From Arthrobacter sp. 31Y (GTDB taxonomy: Bacteria; Actinomycetota; Actinomycetes; Actinomycetales; Micrococcaceae): a stretch of 64,000 nt of DNA. The DNA lies in NCBI RefSeq assembly GCF_000526335.1, contig NZ_JAFW01000001.1:1736001-1800000 (forward strand), in the 5' to 3' direction. The translations under genes and the position numbers were made by a program. Each line of letters starts with the position of its first letter. Positions within the stretch are counted from its first letter, which is position 1. Shown one piece after another: positions 54,781-63,696 of the stretch. The notes beneath the pieces were generated by a model, which was given only the letters and a program-made list of their open reading frames with translations, was not told where the DNA came from and ran no database searches.

Positions 54781-55747
54781 CTAAGTGGGCTCGGCCTGTC
54801 CCTCGTCAGGATCTGCCCATTCGAGGGCAGCGACAAGGTGGCTTTCGTTGGGCAGGGCTTGCTGTTCGGAGGCCGGGAGCTTGTCGTATGTATAGGCGGC
54901 GACCGCCATGGGTGAGGTTGACCGCCCGAGGCTGTACCTGACGCTGCGGTCGTTCTTGGTGCCGCAGATCAGGATGCCAATCGTTTTGTTGTGATGCTCA
55001 CGGCGAAGCATGTCATCCACAAGGGCAACGTAAAAGTTCAGCTTGCCGGCGTACTCAGGCTGGAACTTTCCTGTCTTGAGCTCTATGACGACGTACCGGT
55101 TCTGGTCCATGTGGAAGAACAGCATGTCGACGTAGTAGTCGTCGCCGTCGATATCGAAGTGGACCTGACGGCCAACGAACGAGAATCCCGGCCCGAGTTC
55201 CCTCAGAGTCTCGGCGATTCGGCTGGTTAGGGCCAGTTCAAGGTCCCGTTCGGCGACTTCCCCCGACAGGCCGAGAAATTCGAAGCTGTAGGGGTCCTTG
55301 GCCACCTGCTGGGCCAGTTCGGAATCTTGTCCAACAAGCCGTTGGACAAAGTTCGACGGCGCCGCGCCTGTCCTTTCCAACGTCCGGTTCATGATCATGT
55401 TCAGCAGGACGTTGCGAGACCAGCCGTGGTCAACTGCGGCAGCCGCGTACCAATCCCGATGCTGTCTAGTGTCTGCCTTGTCCAAAAGTACGGTGACGTG
55501 CCCCCACGGCAATTGTGCAACAACTTGTTGCACAATTGGGTCCGGCCAGGCGTCCCATGACCCCGCTCCCCCATGGCTCCGCCTGCTGGCGCTCCAAGAC
55601 AGTCTTCCCGATCGACCAATACAACTCGATCAGCTGTGTGTTGACGGTTCGACGGGCGGTCTGACGCGCATCGCGCACGCGTTTCTTGAGCGCGTCTAAG
55701 AGATCTTTATAATCTGCGGGTAAAGCCAGGGCACGCGAATCAGTCAT
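54781..55747 (-). pseudogene. Broken YhcG-type (DUF1016) PDDEXK nuclease
   Basis: Two fragments of one gene in different frames. The N-terminal piece (ATG 55747) reads MTDSRALALPADYKDLLDAL, then YWSIGKTVLERQQAEPWGSG, and stops making sense after GVMGRLA. The C-terminal piece in the next frame resumes at AWPDPIVQQVVAQLPWGHVT and runs to 54781, with the nuclease core FFHMDQNRYVVIELKTGKF intact. About 25-30 codons that family members carry between these points are missing, and the net change shifts the frame. It reads as an internal deletion near 55550-55580 that inactivated the gene. Confidence 0.85.
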
Positions 55748-55794
55748 GCACACAAACCTATTGACCGCCACTGACATTTCTCAGAGCAAACCCC

Positions 55795-56874
55795 CTACTC
55801 CGCGTCTTCCCCCGTCACCGTGGACTCCCGGATGATCAGCGTCGGGGCCAGGCTCACACGCCGCAGCGCCGGAGACGCCAATGAGCCGGTCTTCCCGCCC
55901 AGCCGTTCCATGCACATGGCGACGGCGGCATGGCCTACGTCCCGCTTCGGCGGGGCGATGGAGGTCAAGGGTACCGGGGCGAGGTCCGCCACCTCGTCGT
56001 CATAGGCCACGATCGCCAGGTCCTCGGGGACGTCAAGCCCGGATTCCTCGGCGAGGTTAATCAGGGTAATGGCTTCTTCGTCCGGGAGCACCAGGGCCGC
56101 GCGCGTCTCAGTTCGGCGGCAGTCTTTGAGGAATTTCGCGAACTCCTTTTGGTTGTTGCCTGCGCCCACCACTGAACGGACGTATTCCATGATGGGTGCA
56201 TCATTCTCGAGCCCTAGCTTGGCCACCATGCGCTCGTGGCTTTCGCGGAGCCACGGCGCCGTGGGGCTGGTGGCGATGGCAAGTCCAATCCTGCGGTGGC
56301 CCAGGGATGCGAGATGTTCAAGGGCAAGCTCGGCACCATAGCTGTGATCGGACATCACGGATTCAAACACCCGGCTTGAACGTTCCACGAGCACTACGGG
56401 GATTCGCAGCCCGGACAGCAGCTCGAACGTTGGAGATCCGGGTTCCAGGGATCCGGCGGTTGCCAACAGTATCCCGTCCACGGAGTTGGCCACCATGCGT
56501 TGAAGCTGCCGGTGCTCATCCTCGGCAGAGTAGTTGCTGACGCCCAGAATCAGCCGGGCGTTCAATTCCCTCGCGGCTGATTCTGCGCCGCGGATGACCT
56601 CAGGAAAGTAGTAGCCCGTGGTCGGGACAATAAGTCCCAGGGTCGCGAGCGGCTGGCGGGATCTCCTGTGAACGGTGTCGCCTTGCCGTTCAGAGGGGAC
56701 GGGAACGGCACCGCCGTGGACCCGGCGCAGCAGTCCTTGGGCAGCGAGCTGCGTCAGGTCCCGGCGGATGGTCATGGTGGACAGGCCGGTCTTCTCCGCG
56801 AACCCATTGACGGTCAGGGTTCCCCGCATTTCAAGCTCACGCAGAATCTTCTCGTGGCGTTCGCCGCTGAGCAT
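55795..56874 (-). CDS. Transcriptional regulator: DeoR-type HTH fused to LacI-type sensor (copy 2)
   Basis: A 359-residue paralogue of the regulator at 1662-2810. The HTH (residues about 1-55; FAEKTGLSTMTIRRDLTQLA, LLRRVHGGAVPVP) precedes a sugar-binding domain (LGLIVPTTGYYFPEV, IVAYDDEVADLAPVPLTSIA). I start it at ATG 56874 behind GGAGAGG; the in-frame extension to 56928 lies upstream of that RBS. TGTTTGAACA on the minus strand at 56907-56898 sits in its promoter, matching the motif before the neighbouring operon, so it may regulate itself and that operon. Confidence 0.88.
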   Translation of the reverse strand: MLSGERHEKILRELEMRGTLTVNGFAEKTGLSTMTIRRDLTQLAAQGLLRRVHGGAVPVPSERQGDTVHRRSRQPLATLGLIVPTTGYYFPEVIRGAESAARELNARLILGVSNYSAEDEHRQLQRMVANSVDGILLATAGSLEPGSPTFELLSGLRIPVVLVERSSRVFESVMSDHSYGAELALEHLASLGHRRIGLAIATSPTAPWLRESHERMVAKLGLENDAPIMEYVRSVVGAGNNQKEFAKFLKDCRRTETRAALVLPDEEAITLINLAEESGLDVPEDLAIVAYDDEVADLAPVPLTSIAPPKRDVGHAAVAMCMERLGGKTGSLASPALRRVSLAPTLIIRESTVTGEDAE

Positions 56875-56930
56875 GCCCACCCTCTCCGAAGTCCAGATGT
56901 TCAAACAAGCATAGGTGACCGTATGCACGT

Positions 56931-56995
56931 GCGTTGAGGGGCCTGCTCTGCGCGGTTAATACTCGCCAGAGAGCGCAAAGCGGGCCCCTCAACGC
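56931..56995 (-). terminator. Inverted repeat between beta-propeller gene and regulator
   Basis: GCGTTGAGGGGCC at 56931-56943 and its exact complement at 56983-56995, with an inner GCTCT/AGAGC pairing. It lies just after the beta-propeller stop on the leftward strand. There is no clear T-tract, so it may be a weak terminator or a message-processing hairpin. Confidence 0.6.
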
Positions 56996-57002
56996 CGGGC
57001 AC

Positions 57003-59024
57003 CTACCGCCGTGGGTGGTCGTTGATCCGCACGAGGTTCCGTCCCCGCATGGTGTAGAGGTAGCCGTCCTCGTCATTGTTAATGTGTGAGCCGCTGTACC
57101 AGGCGCCGTCGATATCAGCCACCACGGTGGCTACTTCGAAGGTTTTCGGGTCGAAGCGGAAGACGTGGGTATTGGAAACGCCGTACACCACGCCGCGGTT
57201 GGTGACCAGGGCCGCGAAGCCGTAGCTGACCGAGGTGATGTCCGAACGGTGCACAACCTTGCGTTTGGGTAGGTCTATGACGAAAAGACCACCCTTGCGC
57301 GTCACACCGTACAGGTACTTGCCCTGCACGGCGAGGGCTGCGATGCCCGCACCGTCCCCGGCATCCAGTCGCCACAATTCCTTCCCTGCCACAAGATTGA
57401 ATGCCACTACTGTTCCTGCGCCATCGAGATTTGGATTGCCGCCGCCCAAATAGGCCACGCCGTCGCGGGACGCCACCGCCCGGAGCAGCTGCACATTGTC
57501 GATCGGATTCAGGAAGAAGCCCTTCTTGCCCGTCCGGGGATCATAGGTCCACAGCGACCCGCCGCCCTCGGTGTCCGCTTGCGCCGCCACGAGGACCAGT
57601 TCGTTGCGCTCGTCCCAGCAGACGTCCAGGGGACGGTTCTGCTCCTTAGGGAAGTCCGCTACCTGCGTGATCGGCTTTCCATTCCGGGGGTCGTAGCTCC
57701 AGATGCCCTGGCCGCTGTACTGCCCGGTGTATAGGGCGCCGTCCACCACGATCGCGTCCTTTGCTTCACCCGGAGCGCTCATGTTGTTGACTTGCCCGGT
57801 CCGGAGCGAGCGGCGTGCAATGACGCCGTTGCCTCCCACATAGACGTAGCCCGCGCCCGCCGCGATACCCATGACCGATTGAGGATCAGAGGGTGCGCCG
57901 GCTTCGCCGAGGTCGGTGGTCTTGGTGCTGCCGTTTGCGGGATCGATCTCCGCCACGAAGCCGTAGCCCGAGGTGACCAACACCTTGCCGCCCTTGGTGT
58001 CGACGCCCCAGATCTCCCCCAGTGAAGGCCCTTGGTACGGCACCGCCGAGATCGCGTTGGCGGACAAACTATAGGCAATCAGCCCGGTTTCGTTGGCGAA
58101 ATACACTTTGTCGCCAATGGCCGCAAAGTTCTTGGCAGTCTTCCCCTCGGAGAGGGTTTGCACGTAGGTCTTCGGGCTGCTGAGACTCACGGCAGCAATC
58201 TTGGAGTTCTCCAAGGAACCGGCAGAACTTACCATCAGTTTGTCTCCCACGATGCCAAGATCGCGGATGCTGGGATCCTTCAGCATTTCGGCCGGAGTGA
58301 CGTTGGTGAAAGTCTTAGAAGCGCGGTCGTATGCGAACAAGCAGGCCCGGCTTGCGCCGCTTCCACCATTGAGCGTGCTGCCTGCCCCGAAGAAGATCGT
58401 GGAGTCGGTGGCGGCCACCGCACGGGCGAGGGTGGCACCGGCGTCGGGGATTCCCAGGTTGGTGATTTGCCCGGTGGCGGGGTCGAATTCCCACAGCGCA
58501 GGCGCCGTCGGGCTGCCGCCACCCACAATATAGAGGCGACCGTTGGGGGCTACGCTGAGGTCCCGGACGTCCCGGTCTCCGATGTAGCCGATCGCCGTGG
58601 CCTTGGTTCCGAGACTGTTGAGGTCCCAGCGGAACAGGTTTGGCAGCACGCCCGTGGACTTCTGCAGGACACCGGCGTAGAGGTACCGACCGGACGCGTC
58701 AGCGGCCAGGGTCTGGATGGAGTGCCCGTTGCTGATTTCGGTCTGGCCGATGACCTTTCCGGTGGGGACGTGGAAGGCAATGATCCGGACCGGATCCAGA
58801 TTGCGGGAACCGATGTAGAGAACGTCGCCCACCAGCAAGCCGCTCATCAAGGAGAACTGCACGACGCCGGGACCCAGGTCCAGGATTTCCGTCGCCTGTG
58901 GCTTGGACCCCAGGAGGGTGGACGCCGACGCCGGTTGGCCGGCTGCCAACCCGAAGGCTGCGGCGAGCGACGCTGCTCCGCCAACTTGTAGGACTGACCG
59001 TCTGCTGATGTTCGATTTCTCCAT
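57003..59024 (-). CDS. TAT-exported beta-propeller protein (copy 2)
   Basis: A 673-residue paralogue of the protein at 30329-32344. They share, for example, DLGPxVVQFSLMSxLLVGD, YIGSRNLxPVR and ENRPLDVCWD-like stretches. The N-terminus has a twin-arginine signal (ISRRSVLQVGGAASLAAAFG). The mature part is blades of the LWEFDPATG / IWSYDPRNG type. ATG 59024 follows CAGGGA. It is divergent from a sugar ABC operon across a 284-bp gap. It may bind or cleave a polysaccharide outside the cell; no catalytic motif recognised. Confidence 0.82.
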   Translation of the reverse strand: MEKSNISRRSVLQVGGAASLAAAFGLAAGQPASASTLLGSKPQATEILDLGPGVVQFSLMSGLLVGDVLYIGSRNLDPVRIIAFHVPTGKVIGQTEISNGHSIQTLAADASGRYLYAGVLQKSTGVLPNLFRWDLNSLGTKATAIGYIGDRDVRDLSVAPNGRLYIVGGGSPTAPALWEFDPATGQITNLGIPDAGATLARAVAATDSTIFFGAGSTLNGGSGASRACLFAYDRASKTFTNVTPAEMLKDPSIRDLGIVGDKLMVSSAGSLENSKIAAVSLSSPKTYVQTLSEGKTAKNFAAIGDKVYFANETGLIAYSLSANAISAVPYQGPSLGEIWGVDTKGGKVLVTSGYGFVAEIDPANGSTKTTDLGEAGAPSDPQSVMGIAAGAGYVYVGGNGVIARRSLRTGQVNNMSAPGEAKDAIVVDGALYTGQYSGQGIWSYDPRNGKPITQVADFPKEQNRPLDVCWDERNELVLVAAQADTEGGGSLWTYDPRTGKKGFFLNPIDNVQLLRAVASRDGVAYLGGGNPNLDGAGTVVAFNLVAGKELWRLDAGDGAGIAALAVQGKYLYGVTRKGGLFVIDLPKRKVVHRSDITSVSYGFAALVTNRGVVYGVSNTHVFRFDPKTFEVATVVADIDGAWYSGSHINNDEDGYLYTMRGRNLVRINDHPRR

Positions 59025-59308
59025 TGGAATCCCTGTTCTTAGGTAATGACTTTTCAGTAGTCGCCGTTTCGGGTGTCCAGAATTCATAGCAGTGTCGAGC
59101 GACCAACGTCTAGCATTATTGTTCGTTCAAACAGAAGTTGCTGCTGGCTCTTCCCACGAAGTAGCGAGAGATCGCCACTGTCCCACCGCAGGAATGTTTG
59201 AAAATGTTTGAAATCTTGTAGATGTTCGAAGTGCCGCGGTTACATGGATTCATCGCATGTGGCCCCAACCACACTTCTTCGCATCTCAAGTCTTCAAAGG
59301 AGAACACC
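59025..59308. promoter_or_regulatory. Divergent promoter region with tandem operator
   Basis: On the plus strand, TGTTTGAAAA (59195-59204) is followed directly by TGTTTGAAAT (59205-59214), and by TGTTCGAAGT at 59223-59232, 18 bp later. On the minus strand, TGTTTGAACG occurs at 59133-59124, toward the beta-propeller gene. The motif matches those at 30185 and 40191, so both directions may be controlled by the hybrid regulator at 55795. No gene seen in this 284-bp stretch. Confidence 0.75.
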
Positions 59309-60622
59309 ATGAAGCGTCGTCATCTCTTCGCCGGAGTAGCGGGCTTGGCTGCCAGCACTCTGTTGCTGGCCGCCTGCGGCACCGGCCCCACCCCCGCGGC
59401 AGCGCCCACCCCCACAGAAGACCCTTCAGGTTCCATCACCTTCTGGTCCTCGTTGGCAGGCATGGACAAAGTGGCTGAAGCGTTCAACGCCAGCCAGGAC
59501 AAGATCAAGGTCAGCTTCGAAACCATCCCCAACGGTGCCAACGGTGGCTACGCAAAGCTCTCCACCGCCATCACGGCAGGCAACGGCCCGGACGTAGCCA
59601 CCATCGAATACCCGCAGTTGCCTCAGTTCGTCAGCAACAGCCAGGTGATCCCGCTCGATGGCCTGATCAACAAGGCCGAAACAGTGGACAAGCTCACGGA
59701 CGAGACCAAGGCACTGGTCCAGTTCGGTGAGAAGACGTACGCACTTCCGTACGACGCAGCCCCCATGCTCATGTGGTACCGCAAAGACATGCTGGCGAAG
59801 GCCGGCGTCGAGGTCCCCAAGACCTGGGATGAATTCGAAGAGGCCGGAAAAAAGCTCAAGGCCGTAGCGCCTGACTCCTACCTCGCCAGCTTCAACCCCA
59901 ACGAGGTAGCCGCGAGCGCCGGCTTGGCCTGGCAGGCAGGTGCCAAGTGGTTCGGCACCGAAGGCGACAGCTGGAAGGTGGGCGTCAACGACGAAGCCAC
60001 ACAGAAGGTCGCCTCGTACTGGCAGAAGCTGATCGACCAAAAGATCGTCAAGGTCAGCCAGGCCTACAGTGACGAGTGGAGCCTTGACCTGGCCAACAGC
60101 AACGTAGTTGGCGTCCTCGGTGCCAACTGGAGCGCAACCGGTATCCAGAAGCGCACCGAAGCCAGCGGCCAGAAGGGCCAGTGGATCGCTGCGGAAATGC
60201 CCACTTGGGGCGAGGAGTCCGGTGCTTTCTATGGCGGATCCAGCTTCAACGTGACCAAGAGCAGCAAGAACCCGGCCGCGGCCGCCAAGTTCGTAGAGTT
60301 CCTCACCACCAGCCAGGAAGCCATCAAGGCCCGTGGCAACACCGGCTCCGCGTTCCTGGCCTTCCCGGGCCTGACTCCGGTGGCGCAGAAAGCCTATGAC
60401 GCCAGCTACTTCGGCAACGACATCTATGAGGTCTTCAACAAGGCGTACGGCACCATCACCCCGGGCTGGCAGTGGGGTCCCAACTGGGACATCACCAACA
60501 CCGCCCTCAAAGACGCCTACGGCAAGCTGACCACCGGCGGCACCATCCATGACGCCGTCGATACTGCCCAGGACGCCACCGTGGCCAGCCTGAAGCAGGC
60601 CGGCCTGTCCGTCAAAGAGTAA
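59309..60622 (+). CDS. Sugar ABC transporter substrate-binding lipoprotein
   Basis: A 437-residue family-1 binding protein. MKRRHLFAGVAGLAASTLL ends at lipobox LAAC, with an Ala/Pro/Thr linker behind it. The body has ITFWSSLAGMDKVAEAFNAS and NTGSAFLAFPGL patterns. ATG 59309 follows AAAGGAGA; upstream in-frame codons are not part of the gene. A strong hairpin follows before the permeases. Confidence 0.92.
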   Translation: MKRRHLFAGVAGLAASTLLLAACGTGPTPAAAPTPTEDPSGSITFWSSLAGMDKVAEAFNASQDKIKVSFETIPNGANGGYAKLSTAITAGNGPDVATIEYPQLPQFVSNSQVIPLDGLINKAETVDKLTDETKALVQFGEKTYALPYDAAPMLMWYRKDMLAKAGVEVPKTWDEFEEAGKKLKAVAPDSYLASFNPNEVAASAGLAWQAGAKWFGTEGDSWKVGVNDEATQKVASYWQKLIDQKIVKVSQAYSDEWSLDLANSNVVGVLGANWSATGIQKRTEASGQKGQWIAAEMPTWGEESGAFYGGSSFNVTKSSKNPAAAAKFVEFLTTSQEAIKARGNTGSAFLAFPGLTPVAQKAYDASYFGNDIYEVFNKAYGTITPGWQWGPNWDITNTALKDAYGKLTTGGTIHDAVDTAQDATVASLKQAGLSVKE

Positions 60623-60663
60623 CTCCGTCACCGAAGAGCCGCTCACCGAGTAGCCACACAGGC

Positions 60664-60688
60664 AGGGGGCCTCATGATGAGGCCCCCT
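60664..60688 (+). terminator. Intercistronic hairpin after the binding-protein gene
   Basis: A near-perfect GC-rich stem, AGGGGGCCTCAT and its complement, spanning 60664-60688 with almost no loop. No T-tract follows and the permease RBS (TAGGAG) is near, so partial attenuation or message protection is likely. Confidence 0.65.
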
Positions 60689-60706
60689 CCCAGCTAGGAG
60701 AATCCC

Positions 60707-61639
60707 ATGGCCACCCAGGCCCTCACCACCACAGTGCGCCGCCGAGGCCGCGCACTGGCGGGAACCGGCGGAAGGACTGCCGCCCTGTTCCTGGTTCCCT
60801 TCTTCGCGGTCTTCGCGATCGCAATGATCGCACCGGTGATCTACTCCCTGGTGCTGAGTTTCCACTCGCAGCAAAAATCCGGGCTGGGCTTCGGGGAAGC
60901 CAAGACGGTCTTCGTAGGACTAGAGAACTATGTGCAGGTCTTCCAGTCCGAAACGTTCGTGGAAGGCATCGCCCGCCTTGGCTTGTACTGCCTGATCTAC
61001 ATTCCCTGCATGGTGGGCGGCGCAGTGGTCTTCGCCCTTCTCTTGGACGCAACGGTGGCCAAGGCACGCAAGCTCTTCCAGCTCCTGGTGTTCCTTCCCC
61101 ACGCAGTCCCCGGCGTCATCGCCGCCCTCATTTGGGCCTACCTCTACACCCCGGGCATCAGCCCGCTGGTCCAGGCGCTCCAAGGCGGCGGGATCCAGAT
61201 CAACTTCCTCGACGCGCACTTGGTCCTTCCGTCCATCGTGAACATCGGGGTCTGGGAGTGGACCGGCTACAACGTCATCATCCTGTTCACCGCTTTGCAG
61301 GCCGTTCCCCGCGAAATCCTGGAAGCCGCCCGCGTGGACGGTGCCGGCGAAATCCGCGCCGCCATCAGCATCAAGTTCCCGCTGATCCTTCCGGCACTGA
61401 GCGTCATTATGCTCTTCACCATCATCGGAACCCTGCAGCTGTTCACGGAACCGTCCATCATCTCCAAGGCCACAGCATCAGTCACCAGTACGTGGGTTCC
61501 CAACCTCTGGGCCTATGACGCGGCCTTCATCCGTCACAACCTCAACCAGGCCGCAGCCGCCTCCATCATCATCGCCGGACTGGCAGCAGTACTGTCCCTG
61601 GCCGTCACCCGCCTAAGCTCCAGGATGAACAAATCATGA
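60707..61639 (+). CDS. Sugar ABC transporter permease (MalF/UgpA type)
   Basis: A 310-residue permease with about six membrane segments and EAA loop EILEAARVDGAGEIRAAI. Its stop overlaps the partner's start by 4 nt (ATGA). ATG 60707 lies behind TAGGAG. No ATPase gene nearby. Confidence 0.93.
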   Translation: MATQALTTTVRRRGRALAGTGGRTAALFLVPFFAVFAIAMIAPVIYSLVLSFHSQQKSGLGFGEAKTVFVGLENYVQVFQSETFVEGIARLGLYCLIYIPCMVGGAVVFALLLDATVAKARKLFQLLVFLPHAVPGVIAALIWAYLYTPGISPLVQALQGGGIQINFLDAHLVLPSIVNIGVWEWTGYNVIILFTALQAVPREILEAARVDGAGEIRAAISIKFPLILPALSVIMLFTIIGTLQLFTEPSIISKATASVTSTWVPNLWAYDAAFIRHNLNQAAAASIIIAGLAAVLSLAVTRLSSRMNKS

Positions 61640-62565
61640 GCGCCTCAACACTCTCCCGCAGCACAGCTCCCTCCAAACAAGCTCCCCGCGGCACCGGACC
61701 CCGTTCCAACCGCGGCAGTTCCAACCGCGGCGGCGGCTTTGCCAGCAAGCTCACCGTCAACGGGCTCCTGATCATCGGCTCCGCCTACATGGTGGTACCG
61801 GTCCTGTGGCTGGTGTTCGCCTCCACCAAGAACGCAGCGGACCTGTATGGCACCAGCGCCTATGCCTTGGGCAACTTCTCCTTGTTCGAGAACATCGCCA
61901 ACGTGGCCAAGCAGGATGGCGGCCTGTTCTTCCGCTGGCTGGGCAACTCCGTGATGTATGCCGGTGTTGGCGCCGTGCTGGGCAGCCTGATTTCAGTTAT
62001 GGCCGGCTATGCGTTCGACAAATTCCAGTTCCGTTGGAAGGACTCGCTCTTCGGTTTCGTCCTGGTGGGCGTCCTGATTCCCAACACTGCCACGGTGCTG
62101 CCCATGTACCTCCTGGCATCCCTGGTGGGCATGACCAACACCATCTGGGCCGTACTCATCCCGGTCCTGTGCAACCCCTTTGGCGTCTACCTGGCACGGG
62201 TTTACTCCGCCAGCTACGTTCCGGCCGAAACCCTTGAAGCTGCGCGCATGGACGGCGCCGGCCCCATCCGGTCCTTCTTCTCCCTCGGCTTGCCCATGAT
62301 GATGCCGGGCTACATCACCATCGCCCTGTTCCAGTTCGTGGGGGTGTGGAACAACTTCATGCTTCCCTTGGTGATGCTCCAAGACCAGCAACTGCTGCCC
62401 GTCAGCGTGGGCATCTCCATCTGGCAGGGCTACTCAGTGCCGCAGCCCGAATTCACACCCATGGTCATCACAGGTTCGCTGTTGTCCATCATTCCGCTGC
62501 TGGTGGCCTTCATCATGCTGCAGCGTTTCTGGAAGTCCGGCCTCACCGCAGGGAGCGTCAAGTGA
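61636..62565 (+). CDS. Sugar ABC transporter permease (MalG/UgpE type)
   Basis: A 309-residue permease with a basic Ser/Gly/Arg-rich tail of about 35 residues and EAA loop ETLEAARMDGAGPIRSFF. It overlaps both neighbours by 4 nt, the dehydrogenase via GTGA at 62562, so the operon is tightly coupled. Confidence 0.93.
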   Translation: MSASTLSRSTAPSKQAPRGTGPRSNRGSSNRGGGFASKLTVNGLLIIGSAYMVVPVLWLVFASTKNAADLYGTSAYALGNFSLFENIANVAKQDGGLFFRWLGNSVMYAGVGAVLGSLISVMAGYAFDKFQFRWKDSLFGFVLVGVLIPNTATVLPMYLLASLVGMTNTIWAVLIPVLCNPFGVYLARVYSASYVPAETLEAARMDGAGPIRSFFSLGLPMMMPGYITIALFQFVGVWNNFMLPLVMLQDQQLLPVSVGISIWQGYSVPQPEFTPMVITGSLLSIIPLLVAFIMLQRFWKSGLTAGSVK

Positions 62566-63575
62566 CCACCACCGAGCTGAACGTCGCACTGGCCATGGGC
62601 CCCGGCGTCGTATCCCGCGTCTTTCCCCGCCGTCGCTTGGAGTCTTTGCCCCTAGGGCTGCGGCTGCTCAGCCCGGAGCCCATGGAAGATTTCACATCAC
62701 CGCGTTCGCTGGAACTCCTCGCGGAGACGGACATCCTCATCACCGGCTGGGGTTGCCCCACGTTGGACGCCGTTGCCTTGGCGGCGGCCCCGCGTCTGAC
62801 CCACGTTCTCCATGCTGGAGGTACGGTCAAGCACCACGTCAGCGATGAGTGCTGGGAACGAGGCATCCACATCAGCACGGCTGCGGACGCCAACTCCATT
62901 CCGGTTGCCGAATACACGGTGGCCATGATCCTGCTGGCCAACAAGAGGGTCCTGCAGATCGCCCGCAAGCTCCACACGGAGAAGGTCGAGATCGAGCCGG
63001 ACCAGGTGTTTCCGGACATGGGCAACTTCGGCAAGCGTGTGGGCATCATTGGCGCCTCGAGGATCGGCAAGCACGTCATCCGCCTCCTGAAGTCCTACGA
63101 CGTAAAGGTCTTTGTCTCGGACCCCTTCCTGGACCAGGCCGCGGCGGCCGAGCTTGGCGTCGAGCGTCTCAGTCTGGAAGAACTGGTGGCCACGTGCGAC
63201 GTCGTCAGTCTCCACGCGCCGTCGCTCCCTTCCACCTACAACCTGATCCACCAGGGGCTGGTTGAGAGCCTCAAACCGGGAGCCACCTTCATCAACACCG
63301 CCCGCGGTGAACTGGTTGATCAGGACGCGTTGCTCCGACGCATCGAACAAGGCGAGCTGTACGCAATCCTGGACGTCACCACTCCTTGGGTCCTCCCTGC
63401 GGATTCGGGCTTCTACACCCACCCCAACGTGCTGCTCACGCCGCACCTGGCAGGTTCACTGGGAATGGAACTGGAGCGCATGGCGGTCAGCACCATCGAG
63501 GAGGCCGCCCGGATCTCCCGCGGCGAACCTCTCCTCCACAGGCTCAACGCCAAGGACCTCGCCTTCACGGCATGA
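62562..63575 (+). CDS. D-2-hydroxyacid dehydrogenase-like protein (copy 3, catalytic Glu replaced)
   Basis: A 337-residue paralogue of the enzymes at 4988 and 33698, with loop GIIGASRIGKHV. R248 (NTARGE) and H295 (TPHLAGS) are kept. The segment that reads EPEPLP in copy 1 is TPWVLP here, placing Trp276 at the position of the catalytic Glu; the codon is TGG and the frame is clean. It is either a dehydrogenase with altered chemistry or a non-dehydrogenase relative. GTG start at 62562 inside the permease stop makes it the last gene of the operon. Confidence 0.82.
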   Translation: MTTTELNVALAMGPGVVSRVFPRRRLESLPLGLRLLSPEPMEDFTSPRSLELLAETDILITGWGCPTLDAVALAAAPRLTHVLHAGGTVKHHVSDECWERGIHISTAADANSIPVAEYTVAMILLANKRVLQIARKLHTEKVEIEPDQVFPDMGNFGKRVGIIGASRIGKHVIRLLKSYDVKVFVSDPFLDQAAAAELGVERLSLEELVATCDVVSLHAPSLPSTYNLIHQGLVESLKPGATFINTARGELVDQDALLRRIEQGELYAILDVTTPWVLPADSGFYTHPNVLLTPHLAGSLGMELERMAVSTIEEAARISRGEPLLHRLNAKDLAFTA

Positions 63576-63696
63576 CGACGACGACGGTCGCCGACGACGC
63601 CGACAGCGACTTAACGCCGCGCGGCTGGCATACTCATTCCCATCGCACCGCTGTCCGATGACAATCCCTGGATCGACTCAAATAACGGGGGAATGA

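Noticed and set aside
54781..55777. Two separate DUF1016 genes
   Set aside because: They are the front and back of one family member in different frames with the middle missing, so one pseudogene is the better description.
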